In this document: positions 9,037 to 17,881 of the stretch, one piece after another
Position numbering within the stretch: position 1 is the stretch's first letter
Layout of the letters: every line of letters starts with the position of its first letter
Assembly (NCBI RefSeq): GCF_900106675.1
Contig: NZ_FNOB01000002.1
Span: forward strand, 186,001 to 250,000
Direction: 5' to 3'
DNA length: 64,000 nt
Origin: Allgaiera indica
GTDB taxonomy: Bacteria > Pseudomonadota > Alphaproteobacteria > Rhodobacterales > Rhodobacteraceae
Made by a program: the position numbers and the translations under genes
Notes under the pieces: model-generated
Database searches by the model: none
The model's input: the letters and a program-made list of their open reading frames with translations, nothing else
What the model was told of the DNA's origin: nothing

Positions 9037-9990
9037 ATGACCATTCGCACGACCCTCCTCACAGCCTGCGCGGGGCTGGCCCTTGCCCTTCCCGCGGCCC
9101 AGGCCGCCCGGGCCGAAACCGCAGCAAACTGCGACACGATCAGCTTTTCGGATGTCGGCTGGACCGATATCACCTCTACCACGGCGGTGACGGAGTTCAT
9201 CCTGGGCGCCCTGGGCTACAAGACCGAGACCAAGATGCTGTCGGTCCCGGTGACCTACACGGCGCTGGCCAAGGGCGATGTACAGGTGTTCCTGGGCAAC
9301 TGGATGCCGACCATGGAAAGCATCATCGCACCCTACAAGAAGGCCGGCACGGTGGATGTGGTGCGCGCCAACCTGGAGGGCGCCAAATACACGCTGGCCA
9401 CCAACAAATACGGCGCCGAACTGGGCATCAAGAGCTTTGCCGACATCGCCAAGCACGGCAAGGCGCTGGACCACAAAATCTACGGGATCGAGCCGGGCAA
9501 TGACGGCAACAAGGAAATCCTGAAGATGATCAAGCAGAACGCGTTTGGTCTGAAAAACTTCCAGATGGTGCCGAGCTCCGAACAGGGGATGCTGGCCCAG
9601 GTGCAGCGCGCCAAGCAGCGCCACAAGCCGATCATCTTCCTGGGCTGGGAGCCGCATCCGATGAACACCCGTTTCGACATGACCTACCTGTCGGGCGGCG
9701 ACAAGTTCTTCGGGCCCAACTACGGCGGCGCGACGGTCTATACCAACGTGCACGCGGGCTTCGTCAAGCAATGCCCGAATGTCGGCAAGCTCCTGGAAAA
9801 CCTGGTCTTCAACCTGAAGATGGAAAACCAGATCATGGGCTCGATCCTTGACGACGGGGCCCAGCCGAAGGCGGCGGCGGTGAAATGGCTCAAGGCCAAC
9901 CCCGACGCGATCAAGCCTTGGTTGAAAGGCGTGACGACCAAGGACGGCGGCGACGCCGTGGCCGCGGTCGACAAGGCGTTGGGCATGTGA
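9037..9990 (+). CDS. choX: Choline ABC transporter, periplasmic binding protein
   Basis: A 317-residue secreted solute-binding protein with signal peptide 1-26 (ending AARAE) and an OpuAC-type fold. WTDITSTTAVTEFILGALGY and VFLGNWMPTMESI correspond to the aromatic ligand box of ChoX, which cages the trimethylammonium group. The ATG at 9037 follows GGGAG and starts the signal peptide; the open frame extends much further upstream without a signal sequence. It is first in choXWV, divergent from betI, so it is expected to be choline-inducible via BetI. A general betaine binder (ProX-like) is less likely given the context. Confidence 0.9.
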   Translation: MTIRTTLLTACAGLALALPAAQAARAETAANCDTISFSDVGWTDITSTTAVTEFILGALGYKTETKMLSVPVTYTALAKGDVQVFLGNWMPTMESIIAPYKKAGTVDVVRANLEGAKYTLATNKYGAELGIKSFADIAKHGKALDHKIYGIEPGNDGNKEILKMIKQNAFGLKNFQMVPSSEQGMLAQVQRAKQRHKPIIFLGWEPHPMNTRFDMTYLSGGDKFFGPNYGGATVYTNVHAGFVKQCPNVGKLLENLVFNLKMENQIMGSILDDGAQPKAAAVKWLKANPDAIKPWLKGVTTKDGGDAVAAVDKALGM

Positions 9991-10042
9991 TCGGCCGGGC
10001 CCCGGGCATCGTCCGGGGCCCCGCGACCTTGGGCAGGGCAGG

Positions 10043-11029
10043 ATGAACTGGATTACCGACCACAAGATCCCCGTAGGCCGCGTGGCCGCGGACCTCTTCA
10101 ACTGGCTTCAGAACCACGCAGGATGGTTTTTCGACGGGCTGTCTATAATGATGGAGCGGATGATCGGCTCAATATTGTCGATTCTTCAGTTCCCAGTAGA
10201 CGCGCACATCTTCCAGCGGATCTTTGATGACACCGTATGGCTTTTGTTGTTGATCCCTGCTGTCACATTCAAGCCTTTTGCTGCTTGGCTGTATGAGCAC
10301 ATGCCGATCCTCTACACTGGCTACAAACCCCTCTACCCCGACGTCTATCAACCTTATGTGGTCGTCGCGGCCTTCGTGTTGCTTACTTGGTTCCTGCAGC
10401 GGTCGTGGAAGATCGGCCTGCTGGTGCTCCTGGGGTTCCTGTTCATCCTCAACCAGGGCTATTGGCAGGAGACGACGCAAAGCCTGACGCTGGTGCTGGC
10501 GGCCTGCGTGGTGTGCATGGGGATCGGGGTGCCGATCGGCATCTTCCTGGCGCACCGGCCGCGCACCTATCAGGTGGTCAGTCCGCTCTTGGACCTGATG
10601 CAGACGCTGCCGCCCTTCGTCTATCTGATCCCGGCGATCATCTTCTTCGGCCTGGGCATGGTGCCCGGCCTGATCGCCACGGTGATCTTCGTGCTGCCCG
10701 CCCCGATCCGGCTGACGCAGCTTGGCATTTCCTCCACCCCCACCACGCTGCTCGAGGCCGCCACCGCCTTCGGCTCGACCCCGCGCCAGCGGCTGTGGAA
10801 GGTGGAACTGCCCTATGCCTTTCCGCAGATCATGGCGGGGCTGAACCAGACCATCATGCTGTCGCTGTCGATGGTGGTGATCGCGGCCTATGTGGGCGCC
10901 GATGGACTGGGCGTGCCGGTGGTGCGGGCGCTGAGCCAGGTCAACACCGCGCTTGGGTTTGAATCGGGCTTCATCATCGTCGTGGTGGCGGTGCTTCTGG
11001 ACCGGATGCTGAGGGTGACACGCAAATGA
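10043..11029 (+). CDS. choW: Choline ABC transporter permease, with atypical N-terminal segment
   Basis: Inner-membrane permease of 328 residues. The C-terminal two thirds are canonical: LDLMQTLPPFVYLIPAIIFF, then the EAATAFG coupling loop and MLSLSMVVIAAYVGADGLG. The N-terminus MNWITDHKIPVGR is also canonical. Between them, residues about 35-115 are longer than I remember for ChoW (usually near 280 residues in total) and include an extra hydrophobic stretch and a PILYTGYKPLYPDVYQPY loop. The DNA for this part (10141-10380) is 50% G+C, with codons such as ATA, TTG and TTT, against roughly 65% around it. The gene ends in an ATGA overlap with choV. Confidence 0.85.
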   Translation: MNWITDHKIPVGRVAADLFNWLQNHAGWFFDGLSIMMERMIGSILSILQFPVDAHIFQRIFDDTVWLLLLIPAVTFKPFAAWLYEHMPILYTGYKPLYPDVYQPYVVVAAFVLLTWFLQRSWKIGLLVLLGFLFILNQGYWQETTQSLTLVLAACVVCMGIGVPIGIFLAHRPRTYQVVSPLLDLMQTLPPFVYLIPAIIFFGLGMVPGLIATVIFVLPAPIRLTQLGISSTPTTLLEAATAFGSTPRQRLWKVELPYAFPQIMAGLNQTIMLSLSMVVIAAYVGADGLGVPVVRALSQVNTALGFESGFIIVVVAVLLDRMLRVTRK

Positions 11030-12078
11030 GTGCCGACCGCAACATCGCCGTCCGCTTCGACAAGGTCTCGATCGTCTTCGGCGAGGACCCGGAAAGCGCC
11101 CTGCCGCTGATGGACCGCGGCCATAGCCGCGAGAAGGTGCAGGCCGAGACCGATCAGGTCCTGGGGGTGCATGATTGCAGCCTCGACGTGGCCGAGGGCG
11201 AGATCCTGGTGTTGATGGGCCTTTCCGGGTCGGGCAAGTCGACGCTTTTGCGCGCGGTGAACGGGCTGAACCCGGTGGTGCGCGGCGCGGCGCATGTCTC
11301 GGACGGGGAGGGTCTGATCGACGTGACCCATGCCGATGCCGCGACGCTGCGCCGGCTGCGGTTGAAGACGGTGTCGATGGTGTTCCAGCAATTCGGCCTG
11401 CTGCCGTGGCGCACGGTGCGCGAGAACGTGGGCCTGGGGCTGGAACTGGGCGGCATGTCGCGTGCCCAGCGCCGCGAGAAGGTGGATCAGCAGCTGAACC
11501 TGGTGGGCCTGTCGGACTGGGCCGACCGCCGGGTGGGCGAATTGTCGGGCGGCATGCAGCAGCGCGTCGGGTTGGCGCGGGCCTTTGCCACCGAGGCGCC
11601 GATCCTGTTGATGGACGAACCCTTCTCGGCCCTCGACCCGCTGATCCGCACCAAGCTGCAGGACGAGTTGCTGGAATTGCAGCAAAAGCTGCGCCGCACG
11701 ATCGTCTTCGTCAGCCACGATCTGGACGAAGCCTTCAAGATCGGCAACCGGATCGCGCTGATGGAGGGCGGGCGGATCGTGCAATGCGGCACCGCGCGCG
11801 AAATCTTCCAGAACCCGTCTTCCGAATACGTGGCCGATTTCGTGGCGCATATGAACCCGCTGGGCGTGCTGACCGCGCGCGATGCGATGCAATCGGTGGG
11901 CGGCGCCCCCCCGACCACGACTGTCGCCGCCGAGACCCCGATCCAGGAAGTCATGGCGCGGGTCAGCGCCCATCACGCCGCGGTCGGCGTAACCGAGGAC
12001 GGCCGGGTGATCGGCGAGGTGACGCGCGACAGCGTGCTGGGGCGGCTGCTGGACCCGACCGGCGGACGCGCGGGCTGA
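11026..12078 (+). CDS. choV: Choline ABC transporter, ATP-binding protein
   Basis: A 350-residue ATPase energising choline import. It has Walker A GLSGSGKST (65-73), a Q-loop in FQQFGLLPWRT, the signature LSGGMQQRV, Walker B LLMDEPFSALDP and the H-loop SHDLDEAFKIG. The insertion around residues 26-45 (LPLMDRGHSREKVQAET) is typical of the ProV/ChoV/OpuAA branch. The C-terminus (AAVGVTEDGRVIGEVTRDS) resembles part of a CBS motif, which in OpuA senses ionic strength, but only one half is present. It starts inside the choW stop (ATGA). Confidence 0.9.
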   Translation: MSADRNIAVRFDKVSIVFGEDPESALPLMDRGHSREKVQAETDQVLGVHDCSLDVAEGEILVLMGLSGSGKSTLLRAVNGLNPVVRGAAHVSDGEGLIDVTHADAATLRRLRLKTVSMVFQQFGLLPWRTVRENVGLGLELGGMSRAQRREKVDQQLNLVGLSDWADRRVGELSGGMQQRVGLARAFATEAPILLMDEPFSALDPLIRTKLQDELLELQQKLRRTIVFVSHDLDEAFKIGNRIALMEGGRIVQCGTAREIFQNPSSEYVADFVAHMNPLGVLTARDAMQSVGGAPPTTTVAAETPIQEVMARVSAHHAAVGVTEDGRVIGEVTRDSVLGRLLDPTGGRAG

Positions 12079-12095
12079 GCCCGACCGGCCCGGCC

Positions 12096-12330
12096 CGAGC
12101 AGCGCGCACCTGGCCGTGGGGTGGCACCTCGTGGCGGGGGAGCGACGCCATTTATCGCGGCAAGGTCCCGTGAGACTGCCCGCGCTATATGAGAGCATCC
12201 AAGCACCAGCCCGTCGAGCCAAAGGCACGCCGCCAATTGTCGGCACGCCTTCGACGGGAGACGGGAAGTGACGGGACGGGCAGGCGCTCGCCCTGCGCCT
12301 ACGGCGCGCACCGGGCGACAGAGGGCTAGG
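12096..12330 (+). repeat. Dispersed intergenic repeat, copy 1
   Basis: The 323-bp gap after choV holds no gene. Most of it matches the gap at 23350-23530: shared blocks include CCCGAGCAG then GCGCGCACCTG, GCGCCATTT/GACGCCATTT, CCGCAAGGT/GCGGCAAGGT, CAAGCxCCAGCCCGTC, and GGGCAGGCGCxCGCCCTGCG followed by CGGCGCGxACCGGG. This copy carries about 35-60 bp more in the middle (12214-12278). No open frame is conserved between the copies. Confidence 0.7.
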
Positions 12331-12401
12331 GGCGACAGAGGGCCAGCTTCCGCCACGCGCCTCACGGGCAGGCGCGTGCCCAGATCGGGCCGAGCCCTGC
12401 C

Positions 12402-13370
12402 CTAGCCCTTCATCTGGTTCACCACCGGCGTCACCAGCCGGCGTTTGATCACCGCCTCGCGCCAGGTGATGAAGCTGACCGCGGCGATGATCATGCCACC
12501 GCCGGTCACCACCCAGATATCGACCGGCTCATTGAACCAGATCGCGCCGATCGCGGTGGCCCAGATCAATTGCAGGAAGGTCACCGGCTGGGTCACCGTC
12601 ACCGGGGCCAGGCGGAAGGCATGGGTCATGCACAGATGCCCCGCCGTGGCGAAGGCCGCGACGATCGACAGCCAGATCACCTCGTGCCAGGCGGGCGTCA
12701 CCCAATTGCTGGCCGCCATCGGCGCCAGCGCGATCGTCACCGTGATCGACAGCATCGCCACCACCACCGGCGCCGGGGCCTCATCGGCCAGCTTCTTGGC
12801 GATCAGGTAGGAGGCCGCGAAGAACACCGCCACCCCCAGCATCGCCAACTCGCCCGATGACACGGCGGCAAAGCCCGGGCGCACGATCACCGCCACGCCC
12901 AGCAGCGCGACCAGGACCGCGACGATGCGGCGTGCCGCAAGTTGCTCTCCCAGGAAGAGCGCCGCGCCGATGGTCACATAGACCGGCGCGAGATAGTTGA
13001 TCGCGGTGACCTCGGCGATCGGGATCCGCGCCATCGCATAGAACCACAGCAGCACCCCCATCCCATGTACCACCCCGCGCGCCGCAAACAGCGACAGCGA
13101 ACGCAGCGTGTAGCGGTTGCGCAGGATCGGCCGCAGCATCGGCACCAGGAACACCAGCCCCAGCGCATAACGCAGGAAAGCGGCCTCGCTGGCCGGCAGG
13201 GCATCGCCCAGATACTTGACGATCGCGTTGACCGCGACAAAGCACAGCCCCGAGGCCAGCATCCACAGCATACCTGCCATGGGCTGTGCCGCCGCCGATA
13301 CCCTGGCGCTGCCCCGACCAGGGTCCGCGCCATCGGCACGCGTGGGAATGCAGGCAGAACCAGAGGCCAT
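12402..13370 (-). CDS. EamA/DMT-superfamily permease
   Basis: Inner-membrane transporter with about ten hydrophobic segments in two EamA repeats, for example GMLWMLASGLCFVAVNAIVK, then FLRYALGLVFLVPML, and ATAIGAIWFNEPVDIWVV near the end. The substrate is unknown; relatives export amino acids or metabolites. The ATG at 13370 gives 322 residues with a polar 30-residue lead; an alternative ATG at 13280 (MAGMLWM) gives 292 residues, closer to the family norm. Neither has a strong Shine-Dalgarno, so the start is uncertain. A perfect 22-bp dyad lies just upstream. Confidence 0.8.
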   Translation of the reverse strand: MASGSACIPTRADGADPGRGSARVSAAAQPMAGMLWMLASGLCFVAVNAIVKYLGDALPASEAAFLRYALGLVFLVPMLRPILRNRYTLRSLSLFAARGVVHGMGVLLWFYAMARIPIAEVTAINYLAPVYVTIGAALFLGEQLAARRIVAVLVALLGVAVIVRPGFAAVSSGELAMLGVAVFFAASYLIAKKLADEAPAPVVVAMLSITVTIALAPMAASNWVTPAWHEVIWLSIVAAFATAGHLCMTHAFRLAPVTVTQPVTFLQLIWATAIGAIWFNEPVDIWVVTGGGMIIAAVSFITWREAVIKRRLVTPVVNQMKG

Positions 13371-13406
13371 GGCACCGCAATCCCATGAAGTCACGCCTTT
13401 GACAAG

Positions 13407-13428
13407 ATCGCAGCGACATCGCTGCGAT
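13407..13428. promoter_or_regulatory. Perfect dyad upstream of the permease gene
   Basis: ATCGCAGCGA and TCGCTGCGAT are exact inverted arms separated by two bases. It lies between the alkB stop (13455) and the permease start. The 2-nt spacer and lack of a T-run argue for an operator, but a weak terminator of alkB cannot be excluded. Confidence 0.45.
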
Positions 13429-13454
13429 TTCACCACCTGGCCCGGCTCGCCAGC

Positions 13455-14744
13455 CTATCCGGTTTCGGTTTCGCTCCGCATCGTACGCGCCACTGCTTCG
13501 GCAATTACCATACCCTCTGCCGCGGGCGCCGTTGTCTTGGCCCGAGCCTCGGGCGCGGGCGCGTCGGTCCCCCGATCGCCGGTCTGAGGGGCATTTGCGG
13601 CGACCGACCGGGGCTTGCGCTTCGCGATGGCCGGCGCGGTGGGTACGGCAACGGGCCTGGGCCGTCCGGACGCGCGGCCCGACACGACGGGCTCGGGCAC
13701 CGCTGGCGGCGGCGGCGGGGCCTTGGCGCGCCAGCGCTCGACGCGCTTGTCCATCATCCGCCGCCACAAGGGCGGGAAAAGCGCGATGGCCCCCATCACC
13801 GGCAAGGAGAAGGGCAACATCGGTGCCGCCCCCCGTGCCGGCAATGCCAAGCCGGGAAACGGGGTGCCGGGATGTTGATGATGTGCGGAATGGCGAGGCG
13901 CGTTCAGCATCATCGCGCCCGAATACCAATGCGGCGCGTTCCAGGAATGCCCGGGCCCCACCGCTTGGGTCCGGCCATGGCGCTCTCGGCGCCGCTCCAG
14001 CCCATAATGCTGCACATAATCCGACACCAGCAATTGCATCTGCGCATAGGCGGCAAGCAGCAGGTACGACACCACCCCGCCCAGCCCGAAAAGCGCCGCC
14101 ACCAGCAGCAGGCAGGCCAGCGCGCCACCCAGGTAGATCGCATAGGGGTGCGGCCCGACATCTGCGCGGCGGCTCTTGCGCAGGGCGGTCTCGATCTCGG
14201 CCCCGGCGCGGAAGCTGCCCCACCAAGCCTGCGGCGCGAAAGCGTAGAAGCCCTGGCCAAGCACGGCGGTGTTGGGGTCATCGACCGTGCCGACGAAACG
14301 GTGATGGATATGACGATGGGCCGAGGTATGGTGGCCGAAAAGCAATGAGATATAGATCCACATCCCCAGCCGGAACAGACCGCGACGGGAACGGTGGATC
14401 AGTTCATGCGCATTCGAATTGCTGACCTGCCCGAAATAAAGCCCGAAGGCCATGAAAAGCGCGATCCGCGCCCCCCAGCCCAGGCCGGTCGCCCCGCCGA
14501 CCGCGGCGATGGCCAGAAGCAAAAGCGCGAAATGCATCCCCCCCAGCAGGATCGACAGCCGATCGGCGGCGGGAAACTCGGCCCCCTCCTGCGCGGCGCC
14601 GCCGGCATAGGCCACGCGTTCGTCCATCACGAAGACGAAGACCGTCATATAGGCCAGTGCCGCCAGCGCCCACAGGCCGCCCAGCGCGGCCCCGACGGCG
14701 AACAAGGTCACGGGCATCAAGGTGGCTATGGCGAACAGATACAT
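13455..14744 (-). CDS. AlkB-type membrane alkane/fatty-acid monooxygenase
   Basis: Integral-membrane non-heme di-iron hydroxylase. The histidine boxes are all present: HELIH (113-117), GHHTSAHRHIHH (137-148) and NAPRHSAHHQHP (281-292), plus the extra DYVQHYGLER box (242-251) characteristic of AlkB. Four or more transmembrane helices surround them. It should hydroxylate medium-chain alkanes or similar hydrocarbons using rubredoxin, which is not encoded nearby. The last 100 residues are an unusual Pro/Ala/Lys-rich tail (APPPPPAVPEP onward) with no domain. GGAAGAG precedes the ATG. It is isolated from other hydrocarbon genes, so the physiological substrate is uncertain. Confidence 0.87.
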   Translation of the reverse strand: MYLFAIATLMPVTLFAVGAALGGLWALAALAYMTVFVFVMDERVAYAGGAAQEGAEFPAADRLSILLGGMHFALLLLAIAAVGGATGLGWGARIALFMAFGLYFGQVSNSNAHELIHRSRRGLFRLGMWIYISLLFGHHTSAHRHIHHRFVGTVDDPNTAVLGQGFYAFAPQAWWGSFRAGAEIETALRKSRRADVGPHPYAIYLGGALACLLLVAALFGLGGVVSYLLLAAYAQMQLLVSDYVQHYGLERRRERHGRTQAVGPGHSWNAPHWYSGAMMLNAPRHSAHHQHPGTPFPGLALPARGAAPMLPFSLPVMGAIALFPPLWRRMMDKRVERWRAKAPPPPPAVPEPVVSGRASGRPRPVAVPTAPAIAKRKPRSVAANAPQTGDRGTDAPAPEARAKTTAPAAEGMVIAEAVARTMRSETETG

Positions 14745-14859
14745 CGTGCTCTTCCCGCGAGGGCCCGGATTGCGTAAATGGGGGGTCCGAGCGCAAAGCG
14801 AAGCAGGAAATCATGGCGCGAACAAGGCAAGGGCCGGCCCGAAAAGCGGGGATCCGCTG

Positions 14860-15498
14860 ATGGCGGGGATGGCGTTCTCTCTGGGGTTCGGACTGGCGGT
14901 GGTCTATTTGCTGCGCTGGATCACGCGTCCGGTTTCATGGCAGCGCAGCATTTTCAAGACGATGGCCACCGCGCTGCTGGCGGCCGCTGCGCTGCCGCTG
15001 GGGGCGCCACCCTTGATCGCCTTGGGGCTGGCGCTGGGGGCGGTGGGCGATTTGGCCCTTTCGCGCCCCGGTCAGCGCAGCTTTCTGATCGGGATGGCGG
15101 CTTTTGCCGCGGGCCACCTGGCCTATGCCTGGCTGTTCCTGCGAATGGGCACCAATGATCCGTTGATCGTGCCGTCGCTGGTGGTGCTGGTACTGGCGGG
15201 GTCCACCGAATTCTGGCTGGCGCCGCGCACCGGCGCGCTGAAATGGCCGGTGCGCGGCTATGTGCTGGTGATCACGGCGATGATGCTTGCGGTGCTCACC
15301 CTGCCCGGCCGGGCGTTGACGGTGATGCTGGGGGCGGCATTGTTCGTGTTGTCCGACCTGCTGCTTGCGATCGAACTCTTTTGCCTGGACCGTCCGTCGC
15401 CCTGGCTGTCCCGCTCGGTATGGCTGTGCTATTGGGGTGGCCAAGCATTGATCCTGCTGGGCACCGCCGCAGCCCTGGGCCCCGGCGCCCCCCTCTGA
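14860..15498 (+). CDS. YhhN/TMEM86 family membrane protein (lysoplasmalogenase-like)
   Basis: A 212-residue protein with about eight hydrophobic helices. LALGAVGDLALS and LFVLSDLLLAIELF contain the two conserved aspartates typical of YhhN proteins, some of which hydrolyse lysoplasmalogens. The ATG at 14860 starts the first helix (MAGMAFSLGFGLAVVYLL). Its activity in bacteria is poorly defined, so only the family is claimed. It is divergent from alkB, with about 115 bp between them. Confidence 0.75.
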   Translation: MAGMAFSLGFGLAVVYLLRWITRPVSWQRSIFKTMATALLAAAALPLGAPPLIALGLALGAVGDLALSRPGQRSFLIGMAAFAAGHLAYAWLFLRMGTNDPLIVPSLVVLVLAGSTEFWLAPRTGALKWPVRGYVLVITAMMLAVLTLPGRALTVMLGAALFVLSDLLLAIELFCLDRPSPWLSRSVWLCYWGGQALILLGTAAALGPGAPL

Positions 15499-15624
15499 GC
15501 ACGGTCGCCTTCGGCCCCCCGGCCGCCGCGACGGAAGCAATTCGATAGGGCGTTTAATCCGGGCCGTGCCTTGCGCGCGGGCGCGATCCGGGGCATCACG
15601 TCCCGGGCTGACAGGAGGCGGGCA

Positions 15625-16251
15625 ATGGCCGGACGCAAGATCAATCCGATCGTCAAGATGGTGCTGGAATTCGGCCCGATCCTGGTGTTCTTCCTGGGCT
15701 ACATGCGGCTCAAGGGCCAGCATTTCATGATCGGGGGCACCAATTACGACGGCTTCATCCTGGTCACCGCGGCCTTCATCCCGCTGATGCTGATCACCAC
15801 CGCGATCCTGTGGCGCCTGACCGGGCATCTGTCGAAGATGCAGATCACCACCGCAGTGATGGTGGTGATCTTCGGCGGGCTGACCGTCTGGCTGAACGAT
15901 CCCGCCTTCATCAAGATGAAGCCCACGATCATCTACCTGCTGTTCGGCGGCATCCTCGGCATCGGGCTGTTGCGCGGCAAAAGCTACCTGCGCGTGGTGA
16001 TGGAAGAGGTGGTGCCGCTCAAGCACGAGGGCTGGATGATCCTGACCCGCCGGGTCTGCGTCTTCTTCCTGGGCATGGCCGTGCTGAACGAGATCGTCTG
16101 GCGCACCATGAGCACCGAGACCTGGGTCACCTTCAAGACCTTCGTGCTGACCATCGCGATGTTCGCCTTCTTCATGCTGCAGGGCCGGATCTTCACCGAA
16201 TACGCGGTGGAGGAAGGGACCGAGGCCGACGCGGAGGCGGACGAGAACTAG
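15625..16251 (+). CDS. Septation protein IspZ/YciB (inner-membrane)
   Basis: A 208-residue protein with five or six transmembrane segments and the family opening LEFGPILVFFLGYMR. FIKMKPTIIYLLFGGILGIGLL and NEIVWRTMSTETWVTFKTF are the conserved YciB/IspZ motifs. The family is linked to cell-envelope integrity and septation; no enzymatic activity is established. An excellent AGGAGG (15613-15618) precedes the ATG. It appears to be a single-gene unit. Confidence 0.85.
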   Translation: MAGRKINPIVKMVLEFGPILVFFLGYMRLKGQHFMIGGTNYDGFILVTAAFIPLMLITTAILWRLTGHLSKMQITTAVMVVIFGGLTVWLNDPAFIKMKPTIIYLLFGGILGIGLLRGKSYLRVVMEEVVPLKHEGWMILTRRVCVFFLGMAVLNEIVWRTMSTETWVTFKTFVLTIAMFAFFMLQGRIFTEYAVEEGTEADAEADEN

Positions 16252-16298
16252 CGGCCCGTCACGCCCGCACGGGCACGCTTGCGCTCAGGGCCCCGCCC

Positions 16299-16766
16299 TC
16301 ATGCCCGGTCGATGCGCGCGGCGAAGCAGCCGTGCATCGCGTAATGGCTGTGAATGTATGCGACCTCGTCCTGCGCCAGCATCTTGCGGATCGCGGGCGC
16401 GATCTCCGCGCCCTCGGCAAGATCCGCCACCACAATATGGCCCCGCACGTCGATCCCGCGCAGCGACAGAACGCGACGGGACAGTACCTCGGGCAGTTCG
16501 TCCACCGCGTCATAGGGGGTCTCGGCGCCCTCGGCCACGAAGATCGCGTGGCGCGAGCGGTAGGGCGAATCAACCGGCAGGTGCTCGTAGTTCAGCAACA
16601 GTGCCGTCTTGCCCGGCTCAAGATCGCGCAGGGTAACGCGGTCGGGAACGCCCGGGGCGGCGGCGACCTCGTGGCGGATCACGCCCCGGGCGGCGAGCAC
16701 CTCGTCAGACAGGCCATAGAGCGGGCGGAACGGATCGGGCGAGAGCCCGCGGATGCGAAAGGACAT
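16299..16766 (-). CDS. DUF1203 domain protein
   Basis: A 155-residue soluble protein. MSFRIRGLSPDPFRPLYGLSD and the central LLLNYEHLPVDSPYRSRHAIFV are typical of DUF1203. IHSHYAMHGCFAARIDRA at the C-terminus holds several His/Cys residues and may bind a ligand or metal. No role is known. It ends 47 bp beyond the convergent ispZ stop and is separated from the EcsC gene by about 107 bp. Confidence 0.75.
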   Translation of the reverse strand: MSFRIRGLSPDPFRPLYGLSDEVLAARGVIRHEVAAAPGVPDRVTLRDLEPGKTALLLNYEHLPVDSPYRSRHAIFVAEGAETPYDAVDELPEVLSRRVLSLRGIDVRGHIVVADLAEGAEIAPAIRKMLAQDEVAYIHSHYAMHGCFAARIDRA

Positions 16767-16873
16767 GGGATACCTCCGTGTGACAGACGCGGATATCCTG
16801 CGCGTTCGCGGCGCCTGGAGCAGCCCGTTTCCTGCGCAATCCTGCTGCGCCGCGGCGGGGGGGGCGCGCCCGG

Positions 16874-17674
16874 CTAGGGCCGCGCGGGCGGCCGGGCGGC
16901 GGCGGCGCGGAAGGCGGCCAGTACCTGCGCACGATCATGGCCCCGATCTTCCAGCCGGCGCAGACCGAAACGGACATGGGCCATTTCCTGATAATAGCGC
17001 AGGAAGGCGTAGTTGATCCCCGCCCCGGCCACCGCGCCCAGCAGCGGCACCGCCTGGGCGGCAAGCTTCTCGCTCAGCACGACCGAGACGCGCGGCGCCA
17101 CCGTCGCCAACACCCGGTTCAGCGCCGGGCCGGTGATCGCCACCCGCGCGCCCAGGAACGAGGTGTTGACCCCGTCATCGCGATGCAGCGGGCTGCCCGC
17201 GCCGAACACCTGCAGGCATTCCAGCCGCACCGAGGGATCCGCCGGGTCATAGCCGTAGGAGGCCGCGATCTTCTGGATCGCGCGGAAGATCAGCGTCACC
17301 GTCACCGGCAGTTCCGCCAGCGCCGAAGGCAGGCCGCCGAAGCCGCCGATCGCGCCGGTCAGCACCGCCGCCGAGCGATGCCCGGGTTCGGCGGTGCCGG
17401 CGCCCTGGCCCAGCGTCCGGCCGGCCAGCCCATAGACACGCCGCAGGGCACCTTCGACGACGGTCTCGATCCGGTCCTTCACGGCGTCGGGCAATGCCTC
17501 GACCCGTTTCTCGACCTGAGAGCCAAGCAGGTTGACCGCCGTCATCACCGGCCCTGCCGCCGCCCGGTAACGCGCGGCGAGGCGGGCGATCTCGTCGGCG
17601 TCCGGGGCGGCGTCCGGGGCGGCGTTCGGGGCCGGTGCGGCAACAGGCAGGTTTTCGTGATCCATGCCTATCAT
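16874..17674 (-). CDS. EcsC family protein
   Basis: About 266 residues. After a disordered Ala/Pro/Asp-rich lead, the EcsC domain runs from about residue 30 to the end: GGFGGLPSALAELPVTVTLIFRAIQKIAASYG and VPLLGAVAGAGINYAFLRYYQEMAHVRFG are characteristic. The Bacillus EcsC member is associated with the Ecs ABC transporter, but most EcsC proteins have no known function. I chose the ATG at 17674 (MIGMDHEN); the ATG at 17665 is equally possible, and the longer frame to 17767 adds an Arg-rich lead that looks untranslated. Confidence 0.72.
   Translation of the reverse strand: MIGMDHENLPVAAPAPNAAPDAAPDADEIARLAARYRAAAGPVMTAVNLLGSQVEKRVEALPDAVKDRIETVVEGALRRVYGLAGRTLGQGAGTAEPGHRSAAVLTGAIGGFGGLPSALAELPVTVTLIFRAIQKIAASYGYDPADPSVRLECLQVFGAGSPLHRDDGVNTSFLGARVAITGPALNRVLATVAPRVSVVLSEKLAAQAVPLLGAVAGAGINYAFLRYYQEMAHVRFGLRRLEDRGHDRAQVLAAFRAAAARPPARP
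17596..17631 (-). repeat. 12-bp tandem repeat x3, in frame within the EcsC gene
   Basis: CGGCGTCCGGGG repeats at 17596, 17608 and 17620 (the last copy has one change). It encodes the APDAAPDADE-like lead, so copy-number change would add or remove four residues without a frameshift. Confidence 0.8.
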
Positions 17675-17881
17675 GGTAGGGCGGCGCCCGCAGCCTTGCA
17701 ATGGCCACCGCGCGCCTCGCCGCAGCGCAACCGGGGCACGACCGGGGCGCGATCCCCGCCACATCACGCAACATTGAGAAAACGTGAGTCATCCCTTCAC
17801 CGAAGTGTTGGAGACCCCGCCTAGTCCGTATACGTCCCGGCCCCAGCACCGTGCCGGACCCGCCACCGAACGAGGGAACCC

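Noticed and set aside
12079-12401. Small protein genes in the choV downstream gap
   Set aside because: Short frames differ between the two repeat copies and are not conserved, so the sequence is better described as a repeat.
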